Shown: positions 26,241 to 36,688, numbered from the stretch's first letter. The stretch: DNA of 64,000 bases from Draconibacterium halophilum (GCF_010448835.1 NZ_CP048409.1:4381501-4445500), one strand, 5' to 3'. Notes: generated by a model not told the origin, from the sequence alone. Numbers and translations are program-made.

Positions 26241-26981
26241 TTATAAAGCGACAGCTTCATTTAACAATGCGGCATCTTCCATAATTACTTCATAGAAATA
26301 GCCGGCGCCAAAATCTTTTTCCAGGGTTAGCTTTCCTTTAAAAATTACCTGGTTGCCAACTTTAACATTCTCTTGTGTAGTTATCGTTAGATCGAAATTG
26401 CCACTACTGCCTGTACCATCCTGAATGTGTACCCAGTTTTTTCCCATTACCTGTTCGTTCACTTTTACAACTACTCCCCGAATTTCGAATTCTTTATTGC
26501 TATATTCAGCCTTGTTGGCAAAAACATCTGCAATACTCAATTCTCCTTCTTCTTTATTAATTTCAACTTCAGCATCGTCGGCAGCTACTTTCCCCTGGTG
26601 CGACGATGGCATTTCACCACTCATAGCCGGCTGTTGATCCACAGGTGTTTTGCTGATTTGATTCACAAAATAAATGACATCAAAAGTTCGGTCAATCTCT
26701 TTGCTGTGAAAGTCTTCCATAGGTAAAGCATCGTAATAGTATAAAACTTCACCGGGATTTACTGCTTGTTTTGATACAGCAAGCCATTTTTTAGTACCAT
26801 TTTCTGTTGCGTTTATGTAGGTATAAGTACCTCCCTGAATTACTTCCGAGACTTTAATCATATTAAAAGCACTCTGGTTCTGGCTTTGGACCATTGCCGG
26901 TTTTTTGTTTCTTACGCATGCTAAAAACATTGTGGCCACTGCCACTATCATCAATATTTTAATCGACTTCATCCTCATCAT
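26241..26981 (-). CDS. lipoprotein with OB-fold-like domain
   Basis: The 246-residue product probably starts at the third Met (MKSIKILMIV); the lipobox is MFLAC. Residues of about 40-100 contain a segment GGTYTYINATENGTKKWLAV, and residues of about 150-240 form an OB-fold-like domain (EFEIRGVVVKVNEQVMGKNW, VHIQDGTG, GNQVIFKGKLTLEKDFGAGY), as in nucleic-acid-binding-like NrfJ-related periplasmic proteins. The OB fold in an exported lipoprotein suggests ligand or protein binding in the envelope, not DNA binding. It is minus strand and separate from its neighbours. Confidence 0.75.
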   Translation of the reverse strand: MMRMKSIKILMIVAVATMFLACVRNKKPAMVQSQNQSAFNMIKVSEVIQGGTYTYINATENGTKKWLAVSKQAVNPGEVLYYYDALPMEDFHSKEIDRTFDVIYFVNQISKTPVDQQPAMSGEMPSSHQGKVAADDAEVEINKEEGELSIADVFANKAEYSNKEFEIRGVVVKVNEQVMGKNWVHIQDGTGSSGNFDLTITTQENVKVGNQVIFKGKLTLEKDFGAGYFYEVIMEDAALLNEAVAL

Positions 26982-27144
26982 CCTTTTTATTTTTTTTAAA
27001 ATTTAATTCTCAAGTTAAGGTATAATCTGTTAAACAACTGTTGGTCCTGAAATGTTGGCGGGGAAGATATAGAAAAATTTTAGTAGCTCCCAAATTTGGA
27101 ACAACTGATAATTAAACAAAGATGAACTTTGTATGAAAATAAAA

Positions 27145-28425
27145 CTATTCCGAATCAGCTAACTCAAGAACCGGCTCCCACTGAATTTTTTGTAGCTCCA
27201 GCATTAACGAATCCTTAACAGCAGTATACCGAGCCATGTTTTCTTCTTTAACGGGCTCAACAGGTGGCGCTTTTACTTTTAACGGATCTACATAACTACC
27301 ATTTTTAGCTACACGAAAATCGAGGTGAGGTCCCGTTGCCAGACCGGTTGCTCCAACATAGCCAATTACATCACCTTGTTTTACTCGCGCACCGGTTGTA
27401 ATTCCTTTGCCAAAACCCGAGAGGTGCATATAAGTGGTTGTATAAACCGAGTTGTGTTTAATTTTTACATAATTGCCGCCGCCACGAGCCTGGTAAGCAC
27501 GGGCAATTACAGTCCCGTCGCCAATACTCACAACTGGTGTTCCTTTTCGTGCAGCATAATCAACACCGTGATGTGGACGACGGATACGCAAAACCGGATG
27601 CATGCGACTGTTTGAAAAACGCGAACTTACACGTGAAAACTGAAGAGGTGCTTTTAAGAAAGCTTTCCTTAGACTTTTCCCCTGCTCATCAAAATAATCG
27701 AAGCGGTCATCCTGATCGAAAATAAAAGCATAATTTTTATCTCCATAATGATCAAACTGAACGGCATAAATTTCGCCAATACCGATAGAAACGGAATCAA
27801 CAAATTGTTCATCGTAAATCACCCGAAAACGATCGCCTTTCTGGATGGCAAAAAAGTCGATTGTCCAGGCAAAAATATCCGATAACTCTAACGCCAGCAT
27901 CGGATCTTGTTCGTTATCAACCATTGCATTCCACAACGATGACTCAACAACTCCCTGCGCAGTGCGTAGCCGGGTCTTCACTTCCTTTTGACCTTTATAA
28001 ATTCCTAATGTATCTGTTAATTCAAATACAGTATATTCAGCCGCTGAATTTTCATACACAAAATACTTTGCAACAGGAACGGAATCGCGGGTGGAGAGAA
28101 TGCAAAAATTCTCGCCGCTTTTAATCTTTCGAACATCAAAAACAGTTTTCGATTTTCGCGCAATTTTATCGATGGTTCCCATGCTTACACCACGTGCATT
28201 TAAAATCTGGCTTAAGTACTCATTGTTTTTCACTTTCCCCATTTCAAGGGCAAAGGAATCAATCGGAAACCCGTATTTTAATACCGGCACTTTTACTTCA
28301 ACAACAGTATCTAACACAGGTGTTTCTTCCTGTTTGGCACTTTTAGGTGCACACGAAAACAATTGACTCAGTAATAAAACGAGTCCCATCCCCACAACGA
28401 TCAATCTCAATTTTCCCATCTTCAA
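27145..28425 (-). CDS. M23 (LytM) family metallopeptidase lipoprotein
   Basis: The 426-residue product is predicted to cut peptidoglycan cross-links or to regulate amidases. A lipobox SQLFSC is near residue 25. Residues of about 50-220 are an N-terminal helper region. The catalytic domain follows with HHGVD (His285, Asp289) and GPHLDF (His367, Asp369). In the classical motif the second position is His (HxH), whereas here it is Asp, a form common in Bacteroidota M23 proteins; whether it stays active is uncertain. It lies 105 bp downstream of the YitT gene on the same strand. Confidence 0.88.
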   Translation of the reverse strand: MKMGKLRLIVVGMGLVLLLSQLFSCAPKSAKQEETPVLDTVVEVKVPVLKYGFPIDSFALEMGKVKNNEYLSQILNARGVSMGTIDKIARKSKTVFDVRKIKSGENFCILSTRDSVPVAKYFVYENSAAEYTVFELTDTLGIYKGQKEVKTRLRTAQGVVESSLWNAMVDNEQDPMLALELSDIFAWTIDFFAIQKGDRFRVIYDEQFVDSVSIGIGEIYAVQFDHYGDKNYAFIFDQDDRFDYFDEQGKSLRKAFLKAPLQFSRVSSRFSNSRMHPVLRIRRPHHGVDYAARKGTPVVSIGDGTVIARAYQARGGGNYVKIKHNSVYTTTYMHLSGFGKGITTGARVKQGDVIGYVGATGLATGPHLDFRVAKNGSYVDPLKVKAPPVEPVKEENMARYTAVKDSLMLELQKIQWEPVLELADSE

Positions 28426-28530
28426 AATTAAATTACGCCAAAAATAAGAAAACTGAATTGATATCAGGTTTAGTATGTGTTCTATTTAAAAAGTTAAGTT
28501 TTTTTGAAGGCAAAACCGCCTAAAACCCTA

Positions 28531-29409
28531 TTACAATTTCAGTTTATCGAATCCCTGACCGTAAACTCCCATCACACTTGCCATTGAAATAAAAGCATCG
28601 GGATCGATCTGCTTGATCTTACGAAAAATCGCACCGGTTTCTTTTTTGCGTACCACCGACATTATAACTTTTGTTTCTTTTTGCGTGTACCACCCCGAAC
28701 CATCGAGCAAGGTAACCCCACGTATAGCTTCGGTATTAATATATTCAGCAATTTCTTTGTATTGTTTGGAGATGATAAACATTTGTGCCGAGCGATTGGC
28801 ACCACTTAAGAACGAATCGAGCGAATACGAAACCACCCACATGGAAACGTAACCGTATACCAGTTTTTCGGGCGAGCGGAATACCACATACGACGAAGCA
28901 ATAATAATCACATCGCAAAGCATAATAATACGCCCGGGACTTATATTCCTGTATTTGTTTATTATCATGGCAAAAATATCAGTGCCGCCGGTACTTCCAC
29001 CTCTGGAAAAAACAACACCAAGACCAACACCACCTGCCATTCCGCCTAAAATTGCCGAAAGAAATGTATCGTTTACCAATGGTGCTTTTAGAACATTCTG
29101 AAACAAAGCAAAGAAACTGGTTAAAACAAGAATACTGTAGATTGTTTTAACGCCAAAATTAGCGCCAAGTATTTTTATGGCAATCACCACCAAAAATACA
29201 TTAATGACTAAAAAAGAAATACTTACTGGTATATTGGTGGCAAAATAAATTACTGCGGCAACACCACTGATTCCTCCACCGGTAATTTCGGCAGGAATAA
29301 GAAACAACACCCAGCCAGCTGAAAATAAAAGCAAACCAAAAGTAATAATTGCATAATCCTGAACAATGCGCGCCAGTCGTACATTTTGCGACAAAATTTC
29401 CTTAACCAT
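28531..29409 (-). CDS. YitT family membrane protein (DUF161 + DUF2179)
   Basis: The 292-residue integral membrane protein has five or six hydrophobic segments between residues 15 and 200 (AGWVLFLIPAEITGGGISGV is the family signature, then GGVGLGVVFSRGGSTGGTDI) and a C-terminal soluble DUF2179 domain (GVTLLDGSGWYTQKETKVIM). Function of the family is not established. It is transcribed in the same direction as leuS, but a terminator lies between them. Confidence 0.92.
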   Translation of the reverse strand: MVKEILSQNVRLARIVQDYAIITFGLLLFSAGWVLFLIPAEITGGGISGVAAVIYFATNIPVSISFLVINVFLVVIAIKILGANFGVKTIYSILVLTSFFALFQNVLKAPLVNDTFLSAILGGMAGGVGLGVVFSRGGSTGGTDIFAMIINKYRNISPGRIIMLCDVIIIASSYVVFRSPEKLVYGYVSMWVVSYSLDSFLSGANRSAQMFIISKQYKEIAEYINTEAIRGVTLLDGSGWYTQKETKVIMSVVRKKETGAIFRKIKQIDPDAFISMASVMGVYGQGFDKLKL

Positions 29410-29508
29410 TTTTTGAATTTATGTGTTTCCTAAAATCGCGCAAATGAACGAAGCCTTTTCTGAAATATTGGTGATGATTGTCAGGGATTTGCGAAATAAC
29501 ACAGATTT

Positions 29509-29542
29509 AAAAAACAAAAGGGCAACCATGTGGTTGCCCTTT
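29509..29542 (-). terminator. rho-independent terminator of leuS
   Basis: Read on the minus strand: a 12-bp perfect stem (AAAGGGCAACCA with TGGTTGCCCTTT), a 2-base loop, then a T-rich tail. It is 34 bp after the leuS stop. Confidence 0.88.
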
Positions 29543-29576
29543 CAAAATATCTCTTAAAAACGTTGCTCTTAATTGA

Positions 29577-32228
29577 CTATCCTACAGCTACATTAATAAT
29601 CTTTTTCGGTACAAAAATGAATTTGCGAACGGTTTTACCTTCCATCCATTTGGCAGCGCGCTCGTCGGCAAGCACTGTCTTTTCAATTTCATTTTTTGGC
29701 ATATCCAGTGGCAGCTCAATTTTAAAGCGCATTTTTCCGTTAAACGATACCGGGTATTCGTGCGAATCTTCGGTCAATAAACTTTGGTCAACTTCAGGCC
29801 ACGCTTCATAGGCCAATGTTTCTGTATTTCCGTAAAGCGACCACAATTCCTCGGCCATGTGCGGCGCATAAGGTGCCAGAATTGTAGCAAATGTTTTAGC
29901 CGTTTGTTTGGTGACTTTTCCTTTTTTAATCGCCAGGTTATTGAACACCATCAACGCAGATATTCCGGTATTGAATTTCATGTTCTCAATATCGTGCTCA
30001 ACTTTTTGTATGGTTTGATGCAACAATTTTGCCACCTCATTATCCTCATCGCCGTCAATAATCTTATCCATATCTGCAAAGAAACGGTAGGCACGTGCCA
30101 GGAAGTTAAACACTCCCTTTACACCGTTTTCCGCCCATGGTTTACGTTCATCAAGCGGTCCCATAAACATTTCGTATAAGCGTAACGAGTCGGCACCGTA
30201 ATGTTCAATTACGTCATCCGGGTTCACCACATTCTTCAACGATTTCGACATTTTTGCCACAATCTGCTTTAGCTCTTCTCCGGTTTCCGTGTGGAAATAT
30301 TTGCCGTCTTTTTCTTCCACCAAATCAGAAGCTACTTTTGCGCCTGTAACCGTTTCGTAGGCAAAAGCCAGGATCATTCCCTGGTTAAACAGTTTCTGGA
30401 AAGGCTCGTCGGTAGATACCACTCCTAAATCGAATAATACTTTGTGCCAAAAACGCGAATATAAAAGGTGAAGAACAGCATGTTCTGCTCCTCCCACATA
30501 CAAATCAACCGGCATCCAGTAGTTTTCTTTTTTTACATCGAAAATACTGTCCTCGTTATTCGGATCAATGTAGCGCAAATAGTACCAACACGAACCTGCC
30601 CACTGCGGCATGGTGTTGGTTTCACGTCGTCCCTTTCGTCCGTTTTTGTCGGTAACCGTTAACCAGTCTTCGGCCTTTGCCAATGGCGATTCTCCGCTGG
30701 CACTTGGGGTGTATTCTTCCAGTTGGGGTAATTCCAACGGAAGGTTCTCATCATCTACCAAGGTCACTTCACCATCTTCCCAGTGAATTACAGGGAAAGG
30801 CTCGCCCCAGTAGCGCTGGCGGCTAAATAACCAGTCGCGCAGCTTAAAATTCACTGTTGCTTTTCCAATTCCTTTTCCTTCCAGCCACTCAACCACTTGA
30901 GCAATACCGGCAGTTTTATTCAGGCCATTTATATCCAAACCTGTTTCATCGCTCGACGAGTTGATGTAAGCACCATCTTCCGTCCAGCAGGCATCGCCGG
31001 CTAAAATCTCATCGCGGTTCTCTGCATCTTTTGGATCAAGAATGCAATTGATAGCAATATCAAATTCTTTGGCGAATTCAAAATCGCGGGTATCGTGTGC
31101 CGGAACAGCCATAATCGCTCCGGTTCCGTAGCCCATCAATACATAATCGGCCACCCAGATCGGAATCAACTGTTTATTCACAGGATTCACTGCGTAACGG
31201 CCAGTAAATACTCCGGTCTTTTCTTTCGCCAGATCAGTACGATCCAAATCTGATTTTAAAGCCGATGCCTTTATATAAGCATCAACTGTTTCCTTTTTAT
31301 CATCGGTAACAATTTCGTTAACCAACTCGTGTTCCGGAGCAATTACCATGTACGTTGCACCAAACAAAGTATCGGGGCGGGTCGTGTAAACACGTAGATT
31401 TTTATTCAATCCATCGATAGCAAAATCCACCTCAGCACCTGTTGATTTACCAATCCAGTTGCGCTGCATATCTTTTACACCTTCCGGCCAATCCAGGTTT
31501 TCAAGACCGCTCAACAATCGCTCGCCATAGTGCGGAATACGAAGCAACCATTGCTTCAGGTTTTTGCGGATAACGGTGTTGCCACATTTTTCGTGTGCCC
31601 CATCCGTTAGCACCTCCTCGTTGGCACAAACTGTTTTACACGAATCGCACCACCAAACCTGGGCGTTGTCGTAGTATGCCAGGCGCTTTTCGCCGATGTA
31701 CTCTTTTACAGCCTCTTCTCCTTGGGCCTGTACTTCCTCAGGAATAACCAATTCTGAAATTGGTCGTCCTTTTTGTTGATCCTCATCAAAATAAGTGTCG
31801 TATAATTTTTTGAAGATCCACTGTGTCCACTTAAAATATTTTGGATCTGTGGTGTTTATTTCACGATCCCAATCGTAGCTTAAACCAATCGCTTTAATCT
31901 GTCGACGGAAATTATCGCAGTTTTTCTGAGTGGTAATTGCCGGATGCGTTCCCGTTTGCATGGCATACTGCTCGGCAGGCAAACCAAAAGCATCGTACCC
32001 CATTGGGTGCAATACGTTAAATCCCTTCATACGTTTGTAACGACTTAAAATATCGGTTGCCGTATAACCCTCGGGGTGACCAACATGCAGCCCTGCTCCC
32101 GATGGATAAGGAAACATATCGAGGATGTAATATTTTGGTTTCGAGTAATCGTCGTTGGTTTTAAACGTTTTGTTTTTATCCCAGTACTTTTGCCATTTCG
32201 GCTCTATTTCTGCGAATTTATATTCCAT
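29577..32228 (-). CDS. leuS: leucyl-tRNA synthetase
   Basis: The 883-residue class I enzyme charges tRNA-Leu in the cytoplasm. The HIGH-type motif is HVGH (48-51, in SGAGLHVGHPEG), and KMSKS is at 659-663. Between them are the zinc-binding segment (CDSCKTVCANEEV) and the editing domain with TTRPDTLFGATYMVIAPEH. The anticodon-binding region and a normal C-terminus follow. The length is typical of bacterial LeuRS. Confidence 0.97.
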   Translation of the reverse strand: MEYKFAEIEPKWQKYWDKNKTFKTNDDYSKPKYYILDMFPYPSGAGLHVGHPEGYTATDILSRYKRMKGFNVLHPMGYDAFGLPAEQYAMQTGTHPAITTQKNCDNFRRQIKAIGLSYDWDREINTTDPKYFKWTQWIFKKLYDTYFDEDQQKGRPISELVIPEEVQAQGEEAVKEYIGEKRLAYYDNAQVWWCDSCKTVCANEEVLTDGAHEKCGNTVIRKNLKQWLLRIPHYGERLLSGLENLDWPEGVKDMQRNWIGKSTGAEVDFAIDGLNKNLRVYTTRPDTLFGATYMVIAPEHELVNEIVTDDKKETVDAYIKASALKSDLDRTDLAKEKTGVFTGRYAVNPVNKQLIPIWVADYVLMGYGTGAIMAVPAHDTRDFEFAKEFDIAINCILDPKDAENRDEILAGDACWTEDGAYINSSSDETGLDINGLNKTAGIAQVVEWLEGKGIGKATVNFKLRDWLFSRQRYWGEPFPVIHWEDGEVTLVDDENLPLELPQLEEYTPSASGESPLAKAEDWLTVTDKNGRKGRRETNTMPQWAGSCWYYLRYIDPNNEDSIFDVKKENYWMPVDLYVGGAEHAVLHLLYSRFWHKVLFDLGVVSTDEPFQKLFNQGMILAFAYETVTGAKVASDLVEEKDGKYFHTETGEELKQIVAKMSKSLKNVVNPDDVIEHYGADSLRLYEMFMGPLDERKPWAENGVKGVFNFLARAYRFFADMDKIIDGDEDNEVAKLLHQTIQKVEHDIENMKFNTGISALMVFNNLAIKKGKVTKQTAKTFATILAPYAPHMAEELWSLYGNTETLAYEAWPEVDQSLLTEDSHEYPVSFNGKMRFKIELPLDMPKNEIEKTVLADERAAKWMEGKTVRKFIFVPKKIINVAVG

Positions 32229-32462
32229 TTTCTTACGTAATAAGATTCTGATTTTAAAGGCGCAAAGATAAAATTTTTGTTGGATGTATCAGATGATTTT
32301 ACACATTCAAAATAAACCAAAACAAAATGTTCGAGTTTACAACTGATTTACCATCATACCTAACAGACTCACATTTCGCATGTTAATTAATATGCTGAAA
32401 AGCAATAAGATAACTTCTGACTTTTTTTGTATCTTGAACATATAAAAACTAAAACCATTAAA

Positions 32463-33818
32463 ATGAACACTAAAAACAGTAAGTTATTTGTCGATGATTT
32501 TATGAACTACGTACGGGCAAAAGATCCGGGGCAACCTGAATTTCATCAGGCAGTACACGAAGTTGTTGAATCGTTGGCCGATTTTTTGCTTGATAATCCG
32601 AGGTATCGTCATACTCAAATTCTTGAACGAATGGTTGAAGCTGAACGTATCATCCAATTCCGGGTTCCCTGGATGGATGATCGCGGCAAAATTCATATTA
32701 ACCGCGGCTACCGTGTTGAAATGAACAGCGCTATTGGCCCGTACAAAGGAGGCTTGCGTTTTCACCCAACGGTTAACCAGAGCATTCTTAAATTTTTGGC
32801 TTTTGAACAGGTATTAAAAAATAGCTTAACCTCGTTGCCTATGGGTGGCGGAAAAGGAGGTTCTGATTTTGATCCAAAAAACAAATCAGACAACGAAGTA
32901 ATGCGTTTCTGCCAAAGTTTTATGACTGAATTGTCGCGGCATATTGGCCCGTATAGCGATGTGCCTGCCGGCGATATTGGCGTTGGTGGCCGTGAAATCG
33001 GTTTTCTTTTCGGGCAGTACAAACGAATTAGAAACGAATTTACCGGCGTGCTAACCGGTAAGGGTGTTGAATGGGGAGGATCGCTTATCCGACCGGAAGC
33101 AACCGGTTATGGTGCCGTGTATTTTGCTAAAGAAATGATGAAAACACGCGGTGAAAGTTTTAAAGGAAAAGTGGTTGCTGTTTCCGGATCGGGAAATGTA
33201 GCACAATTTGCTACCGAAAAAGTAATTGAGCTGGGTGGAAAAGTTGTTACACTATCCGATTCAAGTGGCTCTATATATGATCCTGAAGGAATTGATCGCG
33301 ATAAACTGAATTATGTGATGGAGCTAAAAAATGTGCATCGCGGACGGATAAAAGAATACGCCGATAAATACGCTGTGCAATACATGGAAAAACAACGTCC
33401 GTGGATTGTAAAATGCGATGTGGCTTTGCCTTGTGCTACTGAAAACGAACTGAACCTTGAAGAGGCTAAAATGCTTATCGGCAACGGTTGTTTTGTTGTG
33501 GCAGAAGGAGCTAATATGCCAAGTACCGAAGAAGCTGTTCATTATTTCCTTGAAAAACAAATTCTTTACGGGCCGGGGAAAGCAGCCAACGCCGGTGGTG
33601 TTGCGGTATCGGGTCTGGAAATGACACAAAACAGTATGCGCATAGCCTGGAGCCGCGAGGAAGTGGATACCAAACTGCACTCCATTATGTGTAATATTCA
33701 CGAAATGTGCATGAAATATGGTAAAGAAAAATCAGAATTTACCAACTATGTAAAAGGTGCCAACATTGCTGGCTTTGTAAAAGTTGCGAATTCAATGATG
33801 GCGCAGGGGCTGGTATAA
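32463..33818 (+). CDS. gdhA: NADP-type glutamate dehydrogenase
   Basis: I choose ATG 32463; the longer frame has only a TTG start. The 451-residue cytosolic enzyme interconverts 2-oxoglutarate plus ammonium and glutamate. The substrate-binding part has GPYKGGLRFHP and the catalytic lysine region PMGGGKGGSDFDP; the dinucleotide-binding part has VAVSGSGNVAQFA. Size and motifs match the hexameric small GDH class, which is usually NADP-dependent. A palindrome GCATGTTAATTAATATGC lies 66 bp upstream. A terminator follows. Confidence 0.95.
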   Translation: MNTKNSKLFVDDFMNYVRAKDPGQPEFHQAVHEVVESLADFLLDNPRYRHTQILERMVEAERIIQFRVPWMDDRGKIHINRGYRVEMNSAIGPYKGGLRFHPTVNQSILKFLAFEQVLKNSLTSLPMGGGKGGSDFDPKNKSDNEVMRFCQSFMTELSRHIGPYSDVPAGDIGVGGREIGFLFGQYKRIRNEFTGVLTGKGVEWGGSLIRPEATGYGAVYFAKEMMKTRGESFKGKVVAVSGSGNVAQFATEKVIELGGKVVTLSDSSGSIYDPEGIDRDKLNYVMELKNVHRGRIKEYADKYAVQYMEKQRPWIVKCDVALPCATENELNLEEAKMLIGNGCFVVAEGANMPSTEEAVHYFLEKQILYGPGKAANAGGVAVSGLEMTQNSMRIAWSREEVDTKLHSIMCNIHEMCMKYGKEKSEFTNYVKGANIAGFVKVANSMMAQGLV

Positions 33819-33845
33819 TTACTAAGCAAAATTAATTAATATTCC

Positions 33846-33877
33846 ATCCGGCCCGGGAAACCAGGTCGGATTTTTTT
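33846..33877 (+). terminator. rho-independent terminator of gdhA
   Basis: ATCCGGCC pairs with GGTCGGAT, with a 9-base loop and seven T. The rest of the spacer to 34048 shows no gene. Confidence 0.82.
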
Positions 33878-34048
33878 GTGCAAAAAATTCACATACAATT
33901 AGCTTTTGGATGACACGCAACTCATTACCATACAGCACACTTGCAAAAGACAATAGAATTAAAGCAAAGCACGTAAGGAAACAAATTTTTGTCGTAATTA
34001 CAGACGCGTATCTTGCTGCACCAGGTTCTAATCCAACCGGGCACAATA

Positions 34049-34079
34049 TTTGATGTAGTCCGCCCAATTAATACATTTG
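34049..34079 (+). promoter_or_regulatory. Bacteroidota consensus promoter
   Basis: TTTG (34049-34052), a 19-bp spacer and TACATTTG (34072-34079) match TTTG-N19-21-TAnnTTTG exactly. The receptor start codon is 16 bp after the -7 box. Confidence 0.85.
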
Positions 34080-34095
34080 CACAAAATTATTTTCG

Positions 34096-36498
34096 GTGAA
34101 GAAATTCAAACTAACTTTTTTTATACTTCTTTTTTCCATTTCCACTGTTTTTGGGCAGGCGTATGTTCAGGTAGTAAATGCCAAAACCGGCACGCCTGTT
34201 GAGCATGCAATGCTTATCTCAGATAATTTTTTAACGCAAACGGATGAAGAAGGCAGGGCAAAACTCGACGGTTTTCAACCCGATGAGAAAATTCTCTTCA
34301 AGCATTCATCGTTTATAACTTATGTAAGCACCCGGAAGAAAATTGAGGAACAAGGCAAAACTGTGCTGATGGTTGAAAGCCCGGTTCGTCTTGACGAAGT
34401 GGTTGTTTCGGTTAACCGCTGGAAACAGTCGAAAACCGAAATTCCGCATACCATAAAATCCATACAACCGGAAGAGATTATGCACTACAATCCTCAAACT
34501 ACTGCCGATATGCTGGGCACTGAAAGTGGTGTTTTTATCCAGAAAAGTCAGATGGGAGGCGGAAGTCCGATGATTCGAGGTTTTGCCGCTAACCGTGTGT
34601 TGATTATGGTTGACGGCATACGAATGAACAACGCGATTTACCGCAGCGGAAACCTGCAAAATGTAATTTCTGTTGATGCACAAAGTTTGCAAAACACCGA
34701 GATTATTTTTGGCCCGGGTTCGGTAATTTACGGCAGCGATGCGCTGGGTGGCGTAATGAGTTTTAACACCCTTTCGCCCAAACTATCGACAGCTGATAAT
34801 TATGAAGCGTTCGGAAAAGCATACGCACGGTATTCCAGTGTAAATTTTGAGAAAACCGGACATTTCTCGTATAATTTCGGCGGAAAAAAATGGGCTTCTG
34901 TAATCAGCACCACTTTTACCGATTTTGACGATATGAAAATGGGAAATTCCGGCCCTGAGGAATATTTGCGCCCCCAGTATGTTGTAGATGCTCCCTATTC
35001 CGGAGCGGATCAAATCCTGCAAAACAGTAATGATCGCAAACAGCTTTATACGGGCTATCATCAATTCAACCTGATGGGAAAATTGCGTTTTCGGCCAAAT
35101 GAAAATATTGATATTGAACTGGGGGCACACCACTCGCAAACCGGAGACATTCCGCGTTACGACAGGCTAATTCAATACAAAGGCGATAAATTGAAATACG
35201 CCGAATGGTATTATGGTCCGCAGGAATGGACACTGTTATCGGGGCGTATGCAACTGAAAAAAAATATGTTGCTGTTTGATAAAGCCAATTTGTTGCTGGC
35301 TTACCAGGATTACACCGAAAGTCGCCACGACCGGAAACTGAATAACGACATCTTGCGCAACCGTACAGAAAATGTAAATATCTATTCTGTAAACTTTGAC
35401 TTTGGCAAAAACATAGATGAAAGAAGTGAGTTGTTTTATGGTTTGGAGGGTTATTTCAATAAGGTGGGTTCGAACGGGTATTCTGAAGATCTGATTTCCG
35501 GTGAGCAGGAAAAAATTGCTCCGCGTTATCCCGATGATTCCAACTATTCGAGCCTGGCAGCTTATTATTCGTTCAAATATTCCATCAGTCCGAAAATCAT
35601 TTTTCAAATGGGCTCGCGGTTTACTTACACCCATTTGGAAGGAAAATTTGACACGGATTTTTACCAATTCCCTTTTGATGGTTTTGATATGAAGAACTCG
35701 GCTTTTAACGGTAACCTTGGCATAGTTTGGCATCCAACCACCGACTGGCAGATTAATATTCATGGCTCCACCGGTTTCCGTTCGCCCAATATTGATGATG
35801 TAGCCAAAGTATTCGATTCAGAACCCGGAACAGTTGTGGTTCCCAATCCCGACCTAAAACCTGAATACGCCCGCAACCTGGAGTTAAGCATAATTCGTTC
35901 GCACCAGAATAGAATTAAAGTTGAATGGACCGGTTTTTACACCTGGTTAAAAGATGCGATGGTAAGAAGAACCTTTGATGGATTGGGGCAGGACTCTATT
36001 TTATACGATGGTGAAATGAGCCGTGTGGAAGCACTTGTTAATGCCGAGTCGGCAACAATTTACGGAACAACTGCGAATGTAGAATACCTTTTTAACAACC
36101 AGTGGCGCACCCGGCACGACATAACCATTACCAAAGGAGAAGATTCCGAAGGCATGCCTATTCGTCATGTGCCGCCAACATTTGGTTCGTCGCATATTAT
36201 TTTTGAGGGGCCAAAATTGTACCTCGATCTGTACGTAAACTACAGTGGCAAATTTGATTTTGATGAGCTGTCGCCCGATGAACAAGACAAGCCGCATTTA
36301 TATATTCCCGACGATAATGGAAATCCTTATTCCCCATCGTGGTGGACGGCCAATATAAAATCCAACTATCACCTTAATTCCAATCTTACAATCAGTGGTG
36401 GTATTGAAAACATTTTCAACAAACGCTACCGCCCTTATTCGTCGGGCCTGGTTTCTCCGGGAATGAACTTCGTTATTTCAGCGTTATTAAAAATTTAA
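34096..36498 (+). CDS. TonB-dependent receptor, heme/hemoglobin-receptor-like
   Basis: GTG start; 800 residues. A signal peptide ends at FGQ (about residue 21). A carboxypeptidase-regulatory-like domain spans about 22-100. The plug domain spans about 110-225, with GGGSPMIRGFAANRVLIMVDG and RMNNAIYRSGNLQNV, a pattern of HmuR/HasR-type receptors. The rest is the 22-strand barrel, ending RYRPYSSGLVSPGMNFV. It imports a ligand across the outer membrane using TonB energy; heme is a guess from the plug sequence only. No partner SusD or hemophore gene lies next to it. Confidence 0.88.
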   Translation: MKKFKLTFFILLFSISTVFGQAYVQVVNAKTGTPVEHAMLISDNFLTQTDEEGRAKLDGFQPDEKILFKHSSFITYVSTRKKIEEQGKTVLMVESPVRLDEVVVSVNRWKQSKTEIPHTIKSIQPEEIMHYNPQTTADMLGTESGVFIQKSQMGGGSPMIRGFAANRVLIMVDGIRMNNAIYRSGNLQNVISVDAQSLQNTEIIFGPGSVIYGSDALGGVMSFNTLSPKLSTADNYEAFGKAYARYSSVNFEKTGHFSYNFGGKKWASVISTTFTDFDDMKMGNSGPEEYLRPQYVVDAPYSGADQILQNSNDRKQLYTGYHQFNLMGKLRFRPNENIDIELGAHHSQTGDIPRYDRLIQYKGDKLKYAEWYYGPQEWTLLSGRMQLKKNMLLFDKANLLLAYQDYTESRHDRKLNNDILRNRTENVNIYSVNFDFGKNIDERSELFYGLEGYFNKVGSNGYSEDLISGEQEKIAPRYPDDSNYSSLAAYYSFKYSISPKIIFQMGSRFTYTHLEGKFDTDFYQFPFDGFDMKNSAFNGNLGIVWHPTTDWQINIHGSTGFRSPNIDDVAKVFDSEPGTVVVPNPDLKPEYARNLELSIIRSHQNRIKVEWTGFYTWLKDAMVRRTFDGLGQDSILYDGEMSRVEALVNAESATIYGTTANVEYLFNNQWRTRHDITITKGEDSEGMPIRHVPPTFGSSHIIFEGPKLYLDLYVNYSGKFDFDELSPDEQDKPHLYIPDDNGNPYSPSWWTANIKSNYHLNSNLTISGGIENIFNKRYRPYSSGLVSPGMNFVISALLKI

Positions 36499-36574
36499 CA
36501 TTTCCAGAAACACTTGATAACCTGCAACTTTCGCAATCTTCATCATCCAAAAAGAATTTTGTTATACTAAAAAT

Positions 36575-36643
36575 ATGCAATGGCCGTTTTTAAACACAGA
36601 AGGCAGAAAACAAATCTTACGAGAGAAGATTTTATTTATTTAA
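36575..36643 (+). CDS. possible 22-codon micro-ORF
   Basis: ATG to TAA gives MQWPFLNTEGRKQILREKIL plus two residues, rich in basic residues. It lies alone between the receptor gene and a terminator at 36660, so it could be part of a small independent transcript. No family is recognised. Confidence 0.25.
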   Translation: MQWPFLNTEGRKQILREKILFI

Positions 36644-36659
36644 TTCGGTATTGCCTTCG

Positions 36660-36688
36660 AAGAGGGGCGCCAGGCGTCCCTCTTTTTT
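36660..36688 (+). terminator. rho-independent terminator
   Basis: AAGAGGGGCGCC pairs with GGCGTCCCTCTT (one G-T), a very short loop and T-run. It lies 160 bp after the receptor stop. Confidence 0.8.

Noticed and set aside
33818..34095. cobalamin or other riboswitch upstream of the TonB receptor
   Set aside because: No conserved core was found; a consensus promoter lies only 16 bp before the start, leaving no room for an aptamer.
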